Shown here piece after piece: positions 23,647-31,850 of a stretch of 44,260 nucleotides of DNA. The stretch comes from Candidatus Avoscillospira stercorigallinarum (lineage in GTDB: Bacteria > Bacillota > Clostridia > Oscillospirales > Oscillospiraceae). The DNA lies in the NCBI GenBank assembly GCA_018713205.1, contig DVFN01000091.1:1-44260 (forward strand), given 5' to 3'. The stretch's first letter is position 1. Every line of letters starts with the position of its first letter. Made by a program: the position numbers and the translations under genes. The notes under the pieces are model-generated. The model did no database searches, was not told where the DNA came from, and was given only the letters and a program-made list of their open reading frames with translations.

Positions 23647-24708
23647 TCAGTGCAGTGTCAGGTCTCCCTCCTTGATCCAGCCGATCTTCCGGAGCAGGAG
23701 TCCCAGAAGCCAGCATATCACACCAGGCAGAATAAAGCAAATAAGAAGCATGCCCAGCCAGTCCCAGCCGGTGATGGCGGTCCGCACTCCGCCCTCCATC
23801 TCCCGGACCCAGCCGGTATAGACGCCGATCTGACCCACAAAGCCGCAGGTGCCCATGCCCGCGGCCACGGGGTCGCCGTTCATCTGAAAGCCGAAGACGC
23901 AGGTAGCCAGCGGGCCGGTGATGGCGGAGGTCAGGATGGCCGGAATCCAGATCCGGGGATTTTTGACGATGTTGCCCATCTGGAGCATGGAGGTGCCGAT
24001 GCCCTGGGACACCAGGCCGCCCCACTTGTTCTCCCGGAAGCTCATGACCGCGAAGCCCACCATCTGGGCGCAGCAACCGGCCACCGCTGCGCCGCCGGCC
24101 AGACCGGCAAGGCCCAGGGTGTGGCAGATCGCCGCGCTGGAGATGGGCAGAGTTAGGGCAATTCCCACCAGCACCGACACCGCAATGCCCATCCAGAAGG
24201 GCTGGAGCTCCGTGGCCCAGTTGATGAGATTGCCGACATAGCTGGCCGCCTGGCCGATGGCGGGAGCCCACCACATGGACAGGGCGCAGCCCAGGAAAAT
24301 GGTCACCAGGGGCGTCACCAGCAAATCGATCTTGGTCTCCTTGCTGACCAGCTTACCGGCCTCGGCGGACAGGATGGCAATAAACAGCACCGCCAGCGGC
24401 CCTCCTGCCCCGCCGACGGCATTGGAGGTATAGCCTACGGCCGCCAGAGAGAACAGCACCAGCGGCGGCGCTTTCAGGGCATAGCCGATGGCGATGGCCA
24501 TGGCCGCGCCGGACATATCCCCGGCGAAGGTGCCGATATCGACGAGCAGCTGGAGATTGAGCTGCTGCCCGGCGGTCTTGATGATGGTGCCGATGAGCAG
24601 TGAGCAGAACAGGCCCTGGGCCATCGCGCCCAAGGCATCGATGCCGTAGCGCCGCAGGGAGAGGACCACGTCCTTTTTCCGGCAGAAGGCCCGGAATTTC
24701 GAAAACAT
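23647..24708 (-). CDS. PTS_EIIC_2-type membrane permease
   Basis: A 353-residue polytopic membrane protein with about nine to ten helices and many glycine-rich turns (AVGGAGGPLAV, GLAGLAGGAAVAGCC, GMGTCGFVGQIGVYTGW). These features match the EIIC-like family PTS_EIIC_2, found alone in many Firmicutes without EIIA, EIIB or kinase genes. None of those partners is adjacent, so its transport role and energy source are open. GAAGGGA lies about 6 nt before the ATG. First gene of a two-gene operon with an MBL-fold hydrolase. Confidence 0.78.
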   Translation of the reverse strand: MFSKFRAFCRKKDVVLSLRRYGIDALGAMAQGLFCSLLIGTIIKTAGQQLNLQLLVDIGTFAGDMSGAAMAIAIGYALKAPPLVLFSLAAVGYTSNAVGGAGGPLAVLFIAILSAEAGKLVSKETKIDLLVTPLVTIFLGCALSMWWAPAIGQAASYVGNLINWATELQPFWMGIAVSVLVGIALTLPISSAAICHTLGLAGLAGGAAVAGCCAQMVGFAVMSFRENKWGGLVSQGIGTSMLQMGNIVKNPRIWIPAILTSAITGPLATCVFGFQMNGDPVAAGMGTCGFVGQIGVYTGWVREMEGGVRTAITGWDWLGMLLICFILPGVICWLLGLLLRKIGWIKEGDLTLH

Positions 24709-24741
24709 ACAGTTCCCTTCTCTCTCTTAATTTTCTCCCTC

Positions 24742-24771
24742 ATTATAGTGTTTTGTCACCTGTCTTGTCAA
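24742..24771 (-). promoter_or_regulatory. Promoter of the PTS-IIC/MBL operon
   Basis: TTGACA, 18 nt and TATAAT on the minus strand. The -35 box overlaps a dyad (CTGTC...GACAG), a possible operator. Confidence 0.75.
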
Positions 24772-24786
24772 CTGACAGGCCGATAG

Positions 24787-24815
24787 GAAAATCCCCCGGT
24801 TGGCCCGAGGGATTT
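24787..24815 (-). terminator. Terminator of the GH25 gene
   Basis: On the minus strand AAATCCCTCGG pairs with CCGGGGGATTT (11 pairs, one G-U), then TTTCC. It lies 16 nt after the lysozyme stop. Confidence 0.7.
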
Positions 24816-24831
24816 GGTGAAGATGCGGGTT

Positions 24832-25743
24832 TCAGCCCTTGTTCCAGAAGCAGATATTCAAGTCCACGGGCCCTTCGATGCCGGGGACGGTGCCGCTGTT
24901 GGAGTACTGGAGCATCTGGAAGTTATAGACGAAGGTGGGAACCTCCTCGTATTGCGCCAGCCAGAAGATATAGTCCTTGAGGCTCAGGAGATTGAACTGC
25001 TGGTAGCCATAGGCCTGGTTGAAATAGATTCCGGCCCGGTAACCGGCGTTCTCGATGGTCTCGCAGAAGGCCTTGGCACAGCTGGTCAGGAGGAGCATAT
25101 TCATCTCATTGGTCCGGGCGTCGGCGGCGCTGACCTCCTCCCAGTCAAAAACCACCGGGTAGGTAATGTCATAGTGTTCCAGCCAGTAGAGGACATACTC
25201 CGCTTCCTCCACAGCCTCCTCCTCGTTCAGGGCCTGGGAGAAGAAGTAGACGCCCACCTGAAGCCCCGCGTCCTGAGCTTCCTGGATATTGCGCTCAAAG
25301 TACTCGTCCAAGGCCAGCTCGCCGGAGACGTAGCCGCGGTAGCCCAGGCGGATCATGGCAAATTCAATGCCTGCGGCCTTGACCTGGGCCCAGTCGATGT
25401 CCTGCTGGTGGGCCGAGACATCCACGCCGGCCACGCCGGAGACGGTGTCGCTGTCATAGGTTCGGATGCCGTCGGTCTCGATGAAACAGGCCGGATCATA
25501 CCGGTTCCGGGGCAGGCCCTCCTGGAGCTCCGGCTCGACGGGCGCGGTGTCGGTCTCCTGGTCCATGGACTCGCCGGAAATCTGTTCTTCCTCTTCCTTC
25601 TGGCCAATCTGGGCCGAGTCGCCATACTGAATCAGCGACTGGGCCGCCATGGCGACCCCCCAGACAATGGCGCCGGTCAGTGCCAGCGCCAAAATGACAA
25701 TCAATATAGTAAGGCCGCGTCCACGGCGCTTTTGCTTTTTCAT
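24832..25743 (-). CDS. GH25 lysozyme-like muramidase, membrane anchored
   Basis: A 303-residue protein with a basic N-terminus and one membrane helix (about 11-34), an acidic linker (about 45-80) and a glycoside hydrolase 25 domain (about 102-303). Catalytic residues are visible: D108 in GVDVSAHQ and D200-W-E202 in PVVFDWEEVS; GYRGY and the YFFSQA barrel strands fit. It should cut the MurNAc-GlcNAc bond of peptidoglycan outside the membrane. Present alone without wall-binding repeats or phage genes, so a role in wall remodelling or spore-related lysis is more likely than prophage lysis. Own promoter TTGGCG-17-TATAAT. Confidence 0.88.
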   Translation of the reverse strand: MKKQKRRGRGLTILIVILALALTGAIVWGVAMAAQSLIQYGDSAQIGQKEEEEQISGESMDQETDTAPVEPELQEGLPRNRYDPACFIETDGIRTYDSDTVSGVAGVDVSAHQQDIDWAQVKAAGIEFAMIRLGYRGYVSGELALDEYFERNIQEAQDAGLQVGVYFFSQALNEEEAVEEAEYVLYWLEHYDITYPVVFDWEEVSAADARTNEMNMLLLTSCAKAFCETIENAGYRAGIYFNQAYGYQQFNLLSLKDYIFWLAQYEEVPTFVYNFQMLQYSNSGTVPGIEGPVDLNICFWNKG

Positions 25744-25818
25744 GGGTTGCTCTCCTCCGCGGATAGGGTCCGCAAGTATCGCCGCCCCGGGGCGGGAATT
25801 TGGCAGCTAATCGACGAT

Positions 25819-25847
25819 ATTATATCATATCCTCTATCTTTCGCCAA
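25819..25847 (-). promoter_or_regulatory. Promoter of the GH25 gene
   Basis: TTGGCG, 17 nt and TATAAT on the minus strand, with a leader of about 65 nt containing a GC-rich dyad (GCCCCGGGGC). Confidence 0.7.
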
Positions 25848-25893
25848 CCCCTAAATGTCATCCCATGAAATTGGTGGAACGACAAAAAAATAA

Positions 25894-25922
25894 TTGAGAA
25901 ATTCTGTGAAATACTGTATAAT
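25894..25922 (+). promoter_or_regulatory. Promoter of the CapA-like gene
   Basis: TTGAGA, 17 nt and TATAAT, 33 nt before the start codon. Confidence 0.78.
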
Positions 25923-25955
25923 AAACAAAAGTTCTTCGACCAAGGAGGGAATCCC

Positions 25956-27284
25956 ATGCCCAACCAAGAGTATGATGAGTACGAGCGCGACGAAGAGGTG
26001 CTGGAGCAGCGCCGTCTTAAGCGTTTGGAAATGAAGAGAAGACACAAAATCAAGCAGCGGATCGTCTTCGGCGCGGCAGCCCTGATTCTAATTTTGGCCG
26101 TGGTGCTGATCGTCCGCGGCTGCACGGCCGAAAAGGAGCCTCCGGAGCAGGAGGTTGTGACGCCGCCGCCGACGGTGCCGGAAGAGCCCGAGCCGGTGGA
26201 GCCCGATAAAACCGCCACCTTGGCCGCTGTGGGCGATATCATGATGTATCAGGACCAGATTGACGCCGCCCAGCAGGAGGATTCCACCTATAACTTTGCC
26301 GATTGCTTCTCGGCCATCAAGGCATATACCTCCAGCGCGGATCTGACCGTGGGCAATCTGGAGCTGAACCTCTGCGGTACGACGCCCTATTCCGGCAATC
26401 CCCGGACCGCGCCCTATTTTAACGCGCCGGATATTCTGGCCCAGAATCTGGCGGATATCGGCTTTGACATCCTCCAGACGGCCAACACCTACTCTATTAT
26501 GAACGGCATCAACGGTTTGACCTCCACCATGAATATCCTCAACGCCGCCGGGATCGAAGCAGTCGGCACCCATCTCAGTGACCCCGGCACCACCGGCGGC
26601 TATGTGATCCGGGAAATCAACGGCATCAAGATCGCTTTCATCGCCTTTACCAAGGGCCTGAACAATATGACGCTGCCGCTGAACTCGGAATACTGTGTGG
26701 ACCTTCTCTATACGGACTACAACTCCGACTACAGCATCGTCGATACCACCGGCATCATGAACCGGCTGGACGCCGCCAAGGCCGAATCCCCCGACATCAT
26801 CGTCGCCATGCTGCACTGGGGCGCTGAGTATGACACGACCATCAGCAGTACCCAGGAGGACATCACAGATTTGCTGCTGAAAAACGGCGTGGACGTGATC
26901 CTCGGTTCCCACAGTCATATCGTCAGTAAAATGGAGATGGTCGACGTGGAGACCGTGGAGGGTGAAAAGAAGCAGTGCTTCGTGGCCTACAGCCTGGGCA
27001 ACTTTATCTCCTACATGCCCGACAAGGCCAACGCCATGGAGAGCGTGATCCTCAATCTGGAGTTCACCAAGAGCAGCGAGACCGGCGAGACCACCATATC
27101 CAACGTCTCCTATACGCCGCTCTACATTCTTGACCAGGGCGAGGAAGCCGATATTCGGTTCCAGGTGCTGCCCATCCGCGCCGCCCTCAAGTCCAGCCTC
27201 TTCGCGGACTATGAGACGGTGATGGAGGAGGCCATCGACCACCTGAAAACCAACACCAACTCTCAGTTCGACTCCGGCAACTGA
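25956..27284 (+). CDS. CapA/PgsA-family metallophosphatase-fold protein
   Basis: A 442-residue protein with a highly charged cytoplasmic N-terminus (about 1-34), one membrane helix (about 35-54), a proline/glutamate linker (about 58-82) and a CapA domain (about 85-400). The domain shows AAVGDIMMYQ, VGNLELNLCG, TANTYSIMNGINGL, LHWGAEYDT and GSHSHIVSKMEMV, the motifs of the PGA_cap family related to metallophosphatases; the NxH-type Asn/His at TANTY is altered (usually ANNH). CapA proteins take part in poly-gamma-glutamate capsule synthesis, but capB/capC are not adjacent, so the role here may be another surface polymer. AAGGAGG precedes the ATG. Confidence 0.83.
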   Translation: MPNQEYDEYERDEEVLEQRRLKRLEMKRRHKIKQRIVFGAAALILILAVVLIVRGCTAEKEPPEQEVVTPPPTVPEEPEPVEPDKTATLAAVGDIMMYQDQIDAAQQEDSTYNFADCFSAIKAYTSSADLTVGNLELNLCGTTPYSGNPRTAPYFNAPDILAQNLADIGFDILQTANTYSIMNGINGLTSTMNILNAAGIEAVGTHLSDPGTTGGYVIREINGIKIAFIAFTKGLNNMTLPLNSEYCVDLLYTDYNSDYSIVDTTGIMNRLDAAKAESPDIIVAMLHWGAEYDTTISSTQEDITDLLLKNGVDVILGSHSHIVSKMEMVDVETVEGEKKQCFVAYSLGNFISYMPDKANAMESVILNLEFTKSSETGETTISNVSYTPLYILDQGEEADIRFQVLPIRAALKSSLFADYETVMEEAIDHLKTNTNSQFDSGN

Positions 27285-27296
27285 TATAAGCACAGC

Positions 27297-27331
27297 AAAA
27301 GGGTATCGGATGTTCGTCCGATACCCTTTTT
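27297..27331. terminator. Bidirectional terminator
   Basis: AAAAGGGTATCGGA pairs with TCCGATACCCTTTT over a 6-nt loop, giving a T run on each strand. Ends both the CapA-like gene and the BlaI operon on the other strand. Confidence 0.93.
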
Positions 27332-27336
27332 GTATC

Positions 27337-27635
27337 CTATTCAAGCAGCGATTCCACATAGCTCCAGTCAATGGGCGTCACGCAGCGGTAGGTGACGCGC
27401 GCCTCGTCCCGGAGCTCCGGATATGACGTCACGCGCACTGCCTCGTCGGTGCCGCGGCGGCGGTCAAAACCGCCAGAAAGGCGGGCAGCAGCCAGGGGTT
27501 GCCATAGGGCGCATAGCGCCGTTCGCGCCCCGGCTCCTCCCGGCGCTCCAGACGGCTGGTGTGGTAAAAGGAATAGATCAGCAGACCGCCGACCGCCAGC
27601 GCCGTCAGGAGCCGGATCAGCGCGAAGCTGTTCAT
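27337..27635 (-). pseudogene. Frameshifted small membrane protein gene next to blaI-like gene
   Basis: The ATG overlaps the repressor stop (ATGA) and opens a frame with a membrane helix (MNSFALIRLLTALAVGGLLI), a charged stretch and a second hydrophobic segment (WLLPAFLAVLTA), then runs into a premature stop at 27429. The frame one base away continues with a normal-looking end (EAVRVTSYPELRDEAR ... SYVESLLE) to a stop 5 bp from the terminator. The switch point falls in a GCCGCCGCGG tract around 27447-27465, so loss of one base (real or a sequencing error) is the simplest reading. Intact length would be about 98 residues. Family not recognised. Confidence 0.6.
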
Positions 27636-28012
27636 AGCGCGTCACGCTCCAGCAGATCCCGGAGGGTTTGCAGCTCCTCCCGGGTGAGACCGCTGTCGCA
27701 GAGGGCCGCGGCAAAGGCCGGTACGCTGCCGCCGCAGAGCTTCCGGAACAAGGTCCGGCTCTGGGCCGCCGTGTACTGCTCCCGGGAGACGGCGGGGGTA
27801 TAGAGGCTCCGGCGGCCCGCCTTCTCCACCGTGACCATGCCCCGGTCGGCCAGACGGCTCAGCAGCGTCAGCACCGTGGTCTGGGCCATGGTCCGACCGG
27901 CCGGCAGCGCCGCCTCGATCTCACGGCTGGTGGCCGGAATGGTACAGGACCACAATGCCTGCATCACCTCCAGCTCCGCGTCGGGCAGACGGCGAATGGA
28001 CTGTTCCATCAT
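27632..28012 (-). CDS. BlaI/MecI/CopY family repressor, second copy
   Basis: A 126-residue winged-helix repressor: RLPDAELEVMQALW opens the domain, with recognition region RTMAQTTVLTLLSRLADRGMV and a wing YTPAVSREQY; a C-terminal helical region mediates dimers. No BlaR-type protease follows; instead there is a small, apparently frameshifted membrane protein gene coupled by an ATGA overlap. Two CTAC-N4-GTAG operators cover its promoter. The ABC transporter operon starts 200 bp away on the other strand and is a likely further target. Two adjacent ATG codons are possible starts after AAAGGGAG. Confidence 0.9.
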   Translation of the reverse strand: MMEQSIRRLPDAELEVMQALWSCTIPATSREIEAALPAGRTMAQTTVLTLLSRLADRGMVTVEKAGRRSLYTPAVSREQYTAAQSRTLFRKLCGGSVPAFAAALCDSGLTREELQTLRDLLERDAL

Positions 28013-28024
28013 ATCACTCCCTTT

Positions 28025-28074
28025 CTACGTTTGTAGTATAAACATATTCTACATGCGTAGAAGAAACTTGTCAA
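28025..28074 (-). promoter_or_regulatory. Promoter with two CTAC-N4-GTAG operators
   Basis: On the minus strand TTGACA (28069-28074) and TAGAAT (28046-28051) are 17 nt apart. CTACATGCGTAG (28049-28060) covers the spacer and -10 edge; CTACGTTTGTAG (28025-28036) lies just downstream of the start of transcription. Centres are 24 bp apart. The half-site matches the BlaI/CopY type and suggests autorepression. Confidence 0.83.
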
Positions 28075-28211
28075 GGGGCAGCCAGCGCAGCAGTTTACAA
28101 CTTGTTCAGATAATTCGTCAATTTACCAGAAGACAACAGTCGAAAGATTTTGTATAATGTCGGCAATCACGCCAAATGGCGCCGAGACAGGGTCGGCGGA
28201 AGGAGCGCATT

Positions 28212-28919
28212 ATGAAGTGCATCATGGAGCATCTGTCCAAATCCTACGGAAAAAAAGAGGTCCTGCGGGACATCACCTTCACCTTTGAAGCCGGGAAAAT
28301 ATACGGGCTGCTGGGCCGCAACGGCGCGGGCAAGACCACGCTTTTCAACTGCGTCAACCGCGATATCCCGGCAGACGGCGGCCGCTGCGAACTGGAGGAC
28401 CAGGGTGTCCGGCGGCCGCTGCGGCCGGAGGACATCGGCTATGTGCTCTCCACGCCCACGGTGCCGGAATTTCTGACCGGCCGGGAGTTTTTGAAGTTCT
28501 TCCTCGACATCAACCGGGACGCCATCGGCGACCCTAAGCCCCTGGACGACTATTTCGACCTGATGTCCATCGGGCCGGAGGATCGGGACAAGCTGCTGAA
28601 GGACTATTCCCACGGCATGAAAAACAAGATGCAGATGCTGGTCAATATCATGGCCCGGCCCAATCTCCTGCTGCTCGACGAGCCGCTGACCTCCTTGGAC
28701 GTGGTGGTGGCGGAGGAGATGAAGCAGCTGCTGCGGTCCCTCAAGGATGGGCGGATTATTCTGTTTTCCACCCATATTCTCGACCTGGCCCTGGACCTCT
28801 GCGACGAGATTGTGCTGCTGAGCCACGGGGAGCTGGAAGCGGTGGAACGGGCCCACCTGGGCCAGGCGGACTTTAAGGCGAAGATCCTGGCCGCGCTGCG
28901 GGAGGAGAGCCATGAATAA
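28212..28919 (+). CDS. ABC transporter ATP-binding protein
   Basis: A 235-residue ATPase subunit. Walker A is GRNGAGKTTLF (about 34-44), signature region YSHGMKNKMQM, Walker B LLLLDEPLTSLD and the switch His in STHILD, all in place. The modified signature (YSHGM) is common in ABC-2 type exporters. AGGAGC precedes the ATG. The membrane partner overlaps its end by 8 nt. A TATAAT is present at 28153-28158, but no good -35 box, so expression may need an activator. Divergent from a BlaI-type repressor, which may control it. Substrate unknown. Confidence 0.9.
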   Translation: MKCIMEHLSKSYGKKEVLRDITFTFEAGKIYGLLGRNGAGKTTLFNCVNRDIPADGGRCELEDQGVRRPLRPEDIGYVLSTPTVPEFLTGREFLKFFLDINRDAIGDPKPLDDYFDLMSIGPEDRDKLLKDYSHGMKNKMQMLVNIMARPNLLLLDEPLTSLDVVVAEEMKQLLRSLKDGRIILFSTHILDLALDLCDEIVLLSHGELEAVERAHLGQADFKAKILAALREESHE

Positions 28920-30483
28920 GACACTGCGTATTTCCTTTGCGCTTCAGAATACATACCGGGTCAATTCCATTCTCTACGCGCTTAAACAGATCCCGCTGCT
29001 CAAGCGCCTGCTGCCCGACGAGCTCTACCGTGTCCGGGGCCTCAAGCGGCTTGCATGCGTCATAGCCGGGATCTGGGAGGTCCTGTCGGTTTTTCTCTGG
29101 AAATTTCTCTATTTTCTGACCCTGGTCTGCGGCATCGGCCTTCTGTATCAGAAGGCGTCTTCGGAAGCGGTGTTTCTCCATATCCTGCTGTGCCTGACGC
29201 TGATCGGCGCTTTCCTCAACACGCAGATGTTCGATCCCACCCGGGCCAAGTATTATGCGCTGATTCTGATGCGAATGGACGCCCGGGCCTACACCCTCTC
29301 CAGATATGCCTACGCCATGGGCAAAGTCCTCGTGGGGTTCCTGCCAATGGCGCTGTTCTTCGGCCTGAACCGGAATGTCCCCTGGTGGGCCTGTCTGCTG
29401 CTGCCCCCGGCGGTGGTGGGCGCCAAGGTCACCGTGGCCGCCTACTCTCTCCGGGACTACCGGAGGCGAGGCTCGATCTACAACGAAAACAGGCTTTCCA
29501 AATCCATCTGGCTGGCCGCCGCCCTGCTGCTGGCGCTGGCCTATGGGCCGCCGGCGCTGGGATATGTTCTGCCTCCCGCGGCGTCTCTCAGTGTATTCGG
29601 TCTGATGATCGTATGCGGCGCGCTGTCGGTCCCCACCATTTTGCGCTTTGACCAATACCGTGCCCTCCACCAGGAGCTGCTGGGGCAGATGCTCCATCAA
29701 ATGGACAGCGCCAAATCCTCGGTGAAGCAATCGGTGGAAAAGTCCATTTCCGCCGACCTCTCTCTCACCAGCCGCCGCCAAGGCTTCGCCTATCTCAATG
29801 AGCTTTTTATAAAACGCCATCAGAAGATCCTCTGGAAGGCCACGGAGAAGATTTCCGCCGTGCTGCTGGCGCTGACCGCCTTGGGGCTGCTGGTTCTAAA
29901 GCTGGTGCCGGAAAGCCGGCCGGAGATCAACGGCATGCTCCTCACCTGGCTTCCCTACTTCACGTTTATCATGTACAGCCTCAACCGGGGCACCGGCTTT
30001 ACCCGGGCGCTGTTTATGAACTGCGACCACAGCCTTCTGACCTACGCCTGCTTTAAGGAGCCGCGCCATATTTTGACGCTGTTTCGAATTCGGCTGTGGG
30101 AGATTGTCAAAATCAACGCAGTCCCGGCGCTGATTCTCGGCGGCGGTCTGGCGCTGCTGCTCTGGGCCTCCGGAGGCACGGAGAATCCACTGGAGTATGC
30201 CGTCCTGATCGTGACCATTCTGGCCATGAGCGTCTTCTTCTCCATCCACTATCTGACGATTTACTATCTGATTCAGCCCTACAACGCCGCCACGGAGCTC
30301 AAGAGCGGCACCTATTCCCTGGTGATGATGGGGACCTATGTGGTCTGTTTTGTTCTGATGCAGGTGAGGCTCCCCATTCTGGTTTTCGGTCTGGCCTGCA
30401 TTGCCTTCTGCGTGATCTATTGCGCGGTGGCCTGCGTGCTGGTCTACCGGATGGCTCCCAGGACCTTCCGTCTGCGGACCTAG
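28912..30483 (+). CDS. Large ABC transporter membrane subunit
   Basis: A 523-residue protein with roughly twelve hydrophobic segments grouped into two halves (about 45-235 and 310-515) around a charged central region (about 240-305, rich in Gln, Lys and Ser). The ATG overlaps the ATPase stop (ATGAATAA), the usual sign of a paired transporter. It does not show clear motifs of a known permease family beyond the ABC-2-like hydrophobic pattern, so the assignment rests on topology and gene coupling. Likely exports a small molecule or peptide; nothing in the neighbourhood names it. The TraX-like gene follows after 12 nt. Confidence 0.8.
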   Translation: MNKTLRISFALQNTYRVNSILYALKQIPLLKRLLPDELYRVRGLKRLACVIAGIWEVLSVFLWKFLYFLTLVCGIGLLYQKASSEAVFLHILLCLTLIGAFLNTQMFDPTRAKYYALILMRMDARAYTLSRYAYAMGKVLVGFLPMALFFGLNRNVPWWACLLLPPAVVGAKVTVAAYSLRDYRRRGSIYNENRLSKSIWLAAALLLALAYGPPALGYVLPPAASLSVFGLMIVCGALSVPTILRFDQYRALHQELLGQMLHQMDSAKSSVKQSVEKSISADLSLTSRRQGFAYLNELFIKRHQKILWKATEKISAVLLALTALGLLVLKLVPESRPEINGMLLTWLPYFTFIMYSLNRGTGFTRALFMNCDHSLLTYACFKEPRHILTLFRIRLWEIVKINAVPALILGGGLALLLWASGGTENPLEYAVLIVTILAMSVFFSIHYLTIYYLIQPYNAATELKSGTYSLVMMGTYVVCFVLMQVRLPILVFGLACIAFCVIYCAVACVLVYRMAPRTFRLRT

Positions 30484-30495
30484 GAGATGGGGCAT

Positions 30496-31371
30496 ATGCG
30501 GCAGAGCTTCGGCCTGACGGCCTTTCAGCTAAAACTCATCGCCGTGGTGGCCATGACGCTGGACCATGTGGGGGCCTACTGCGGCGATATTTCCTGGATC
30601 GCCCCCTATGCGTCGCCGCTGCGGGTCATCGGACGGATCGCCATGCCGGTCTTTCTCTTCCTCTTTGTCCAGAGTCTCCGCCATACCCACAGCCGTCCGA
30701 GGCTGCTGCTGCGGCTCTATCTGGCCGGGCTGCTGGTGGAGCTGTGGGACGTGGCCGGCATCTTCTTCCTGGGGGATTTCCTGGGCTGCCGGGAAACCGG
30801 CAATATCTTCTCGACCTTCCTCTATGTGGCGATTCTGGTGGAGCTGCTGGAGCAGCTGTGGCGCTGGCTGAAAACCCGGGATCGGCGGACCGGCCTCTGG
30901 GTGCTGGCGCTGGCCGCCATGGTGGTGGTCCCTGTCTGGCTCAACGGCTGGATCGAGGCACGGCTGCTGGGACCGGCCCACGCCCTGGGGATTCGATACC
31001 TCCTTCTGCTCCTGGGTCTCACCGACGCCTTTTTCCCCAGCCTACTTTATGCGGAATACACGCCCATTTTCCTGGGGCTGGGGGTGCTGCTCTACTTCGC
31101 GAAAACCAAAGGGCTCCAGTGCGGCGTCTTCGCCCTGTTTTGTCTGGCCTGCATCGGGATGCTGTTCTATTGCTATGGCCATGTGGATTTCTATTTAAGC
31201 GTCCGGTATTTGACTGTGATTGTCAACGAAACCCAGTGCTGGATGGTCTTGGCGCTGCCGCTGCTGCTGCTTTACAACGGCCAGCGGGGCCGCCCGGTAA
31301 AGTGGTTCTTCTACTGGTACTATCCCCTGCACCGGACGGCGCTCTATACAGCCCAGGCTCTGCTGGGCTGA
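30496..31371 (+). CDS. TraX-family membrane protein
   Basis: A 291-residue membrane protein with about eight helices. The N-terminal FQLKLIAVVAMTLDHVG, RIAMPVFLFLFVQ and C-terminal PVKWFFYWYYPLHRT are hallmarks of the TraX family, named after a protein that acetylates pilin in F plasmid but widespread in chromosomes of Clostridia, where it may acylate a surface structure. No conjugation genes are nearby. The second of two in-frame ATG codons was chosen, since TAGGAG touches the first one. It is cotranscribed with the ABC transporter. Confidence 0.85.
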   Translation: MRQSFGLTAFQLKLIAVVAMTLDHVGAYCGDISWIAPYASPLRVIGRIAMPVFLFLFVQSLRHTHSRPRLLLRLYLAGLLVELWDVAGIFFLGDFLGCRETGNIFSTFLYVAILVELLEQLWRWLKTRDRRTGLWVLALAAMVVVPVWLNGWIEARLLGPAHALGIRYLLLLLGLTDAFFPSLLYAEYTPIFLGLGVLLYFAKTKGLQCGVFALFCLACIGMLFYCYGHVDFYLSVRYLTVIVNETQCWMVLALPLLLLYNGQRGRPVKWFFYWYYPLHRTALYTAQALLG

Positions 31372-31397
31372 CGCAGATCAGGACAGGAGGTGACACC

Positions 31398-31577
31398 ATG
31401 GATTTTTTGACCCCCATTGACTACCTGGTCCGGGACCTGGACGGCGACTATGCCCAGCTCCAGCGGCTGGACGACCCGTCCGCCCCGCTCAAGCCCGTGG
31501 CCCGGGCCCTGCTGCCGGAGCCGCTCTCCGAGGGCGACCGGCTGCGGTACGAAATGCTCGAATATACCAAGCTATAA
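31398..31577 (+). CDS. Small soluble protein of unknown function
   Basis: A 59-residue protein without membrane segment, rich in Asp, Leu and Pro (MDFLTPIDYLVRDLDGDYAQ at the start, RYEMLEYTKL at the end). A near-perfect AGGAGGTGA lies 6 nt before the ATG, the codon use is like its neighbours and a terminator follows directly, so it is a real gene at the end of the transporter-TraX operon. No family is recognised. It may be a helper of a membrane neighbour, but there is no direct evidence. Confidence 0.65.
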   Translation: MDFLTPIDYLVRDLDGDYAQLQRLDDPSAPLKPVARALLPEPLSEGDRLRYEMLEYTKL

Positions 31578-31615
31578 AATGTGGGCCGTCTCGTTAAGAG
31601 ACAGCCCCATTTTTC
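31577..31615 (+). terminator. Terminator of the ABC/TraX operon
   Basis: AAATGTGGGCCGTCTC pairs with GAGACAGCCCCATTT (two mismatches) over GTTAA, ending in TTTTTCG. Confidence 0.85.
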
Positions 31616-31671
31616 GCCGCCCGCACCCCGCAGGGGCCATCAAACCCCGGCAGAAATCAGGCCCCAGTTCC

Positions 31672-31811
31672 GGGCGGCCATACAGGCCGCCCCTACGGGA
31701 AAACCGAGAGCGGGTCCGTAGGGGCGGATTTTATATCCGCCCGTGCGCACCAACGCGTCGGACGCACCCTCGCCGAACGCACCCATCGTAGGGGCACGCA
31801 TGGCGCGTCCG
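31672..31811. repeat. Cluster of GTAGGGGCG hairpin repeats
   Basis: Three related hairpins: 31672-31696 (GGGCGGCC to GGCCGCCCCTAC), 31718-31742 (GTAGGGGCGGAT to ATCCGCCC) and 31788-31811 (GTAGGGGCACGC with a degenerate right arm). They match the pair nested in the terminator at 9972-10019. No gene is found in the stretch 31616-31850. Confidence 0.65.
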
Positions 31812-31850
31812 TGTCCAGGTCCGTCCATGTCGGCAGCATTCCACTCCCCC

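Noticed and set aside
22967..24274. 435-codon frame covering the MBL gene and half the permease gene
   Set aside because: Only the last 221 codons show MBL motifs; the earlier part is another frame of the permease gene.
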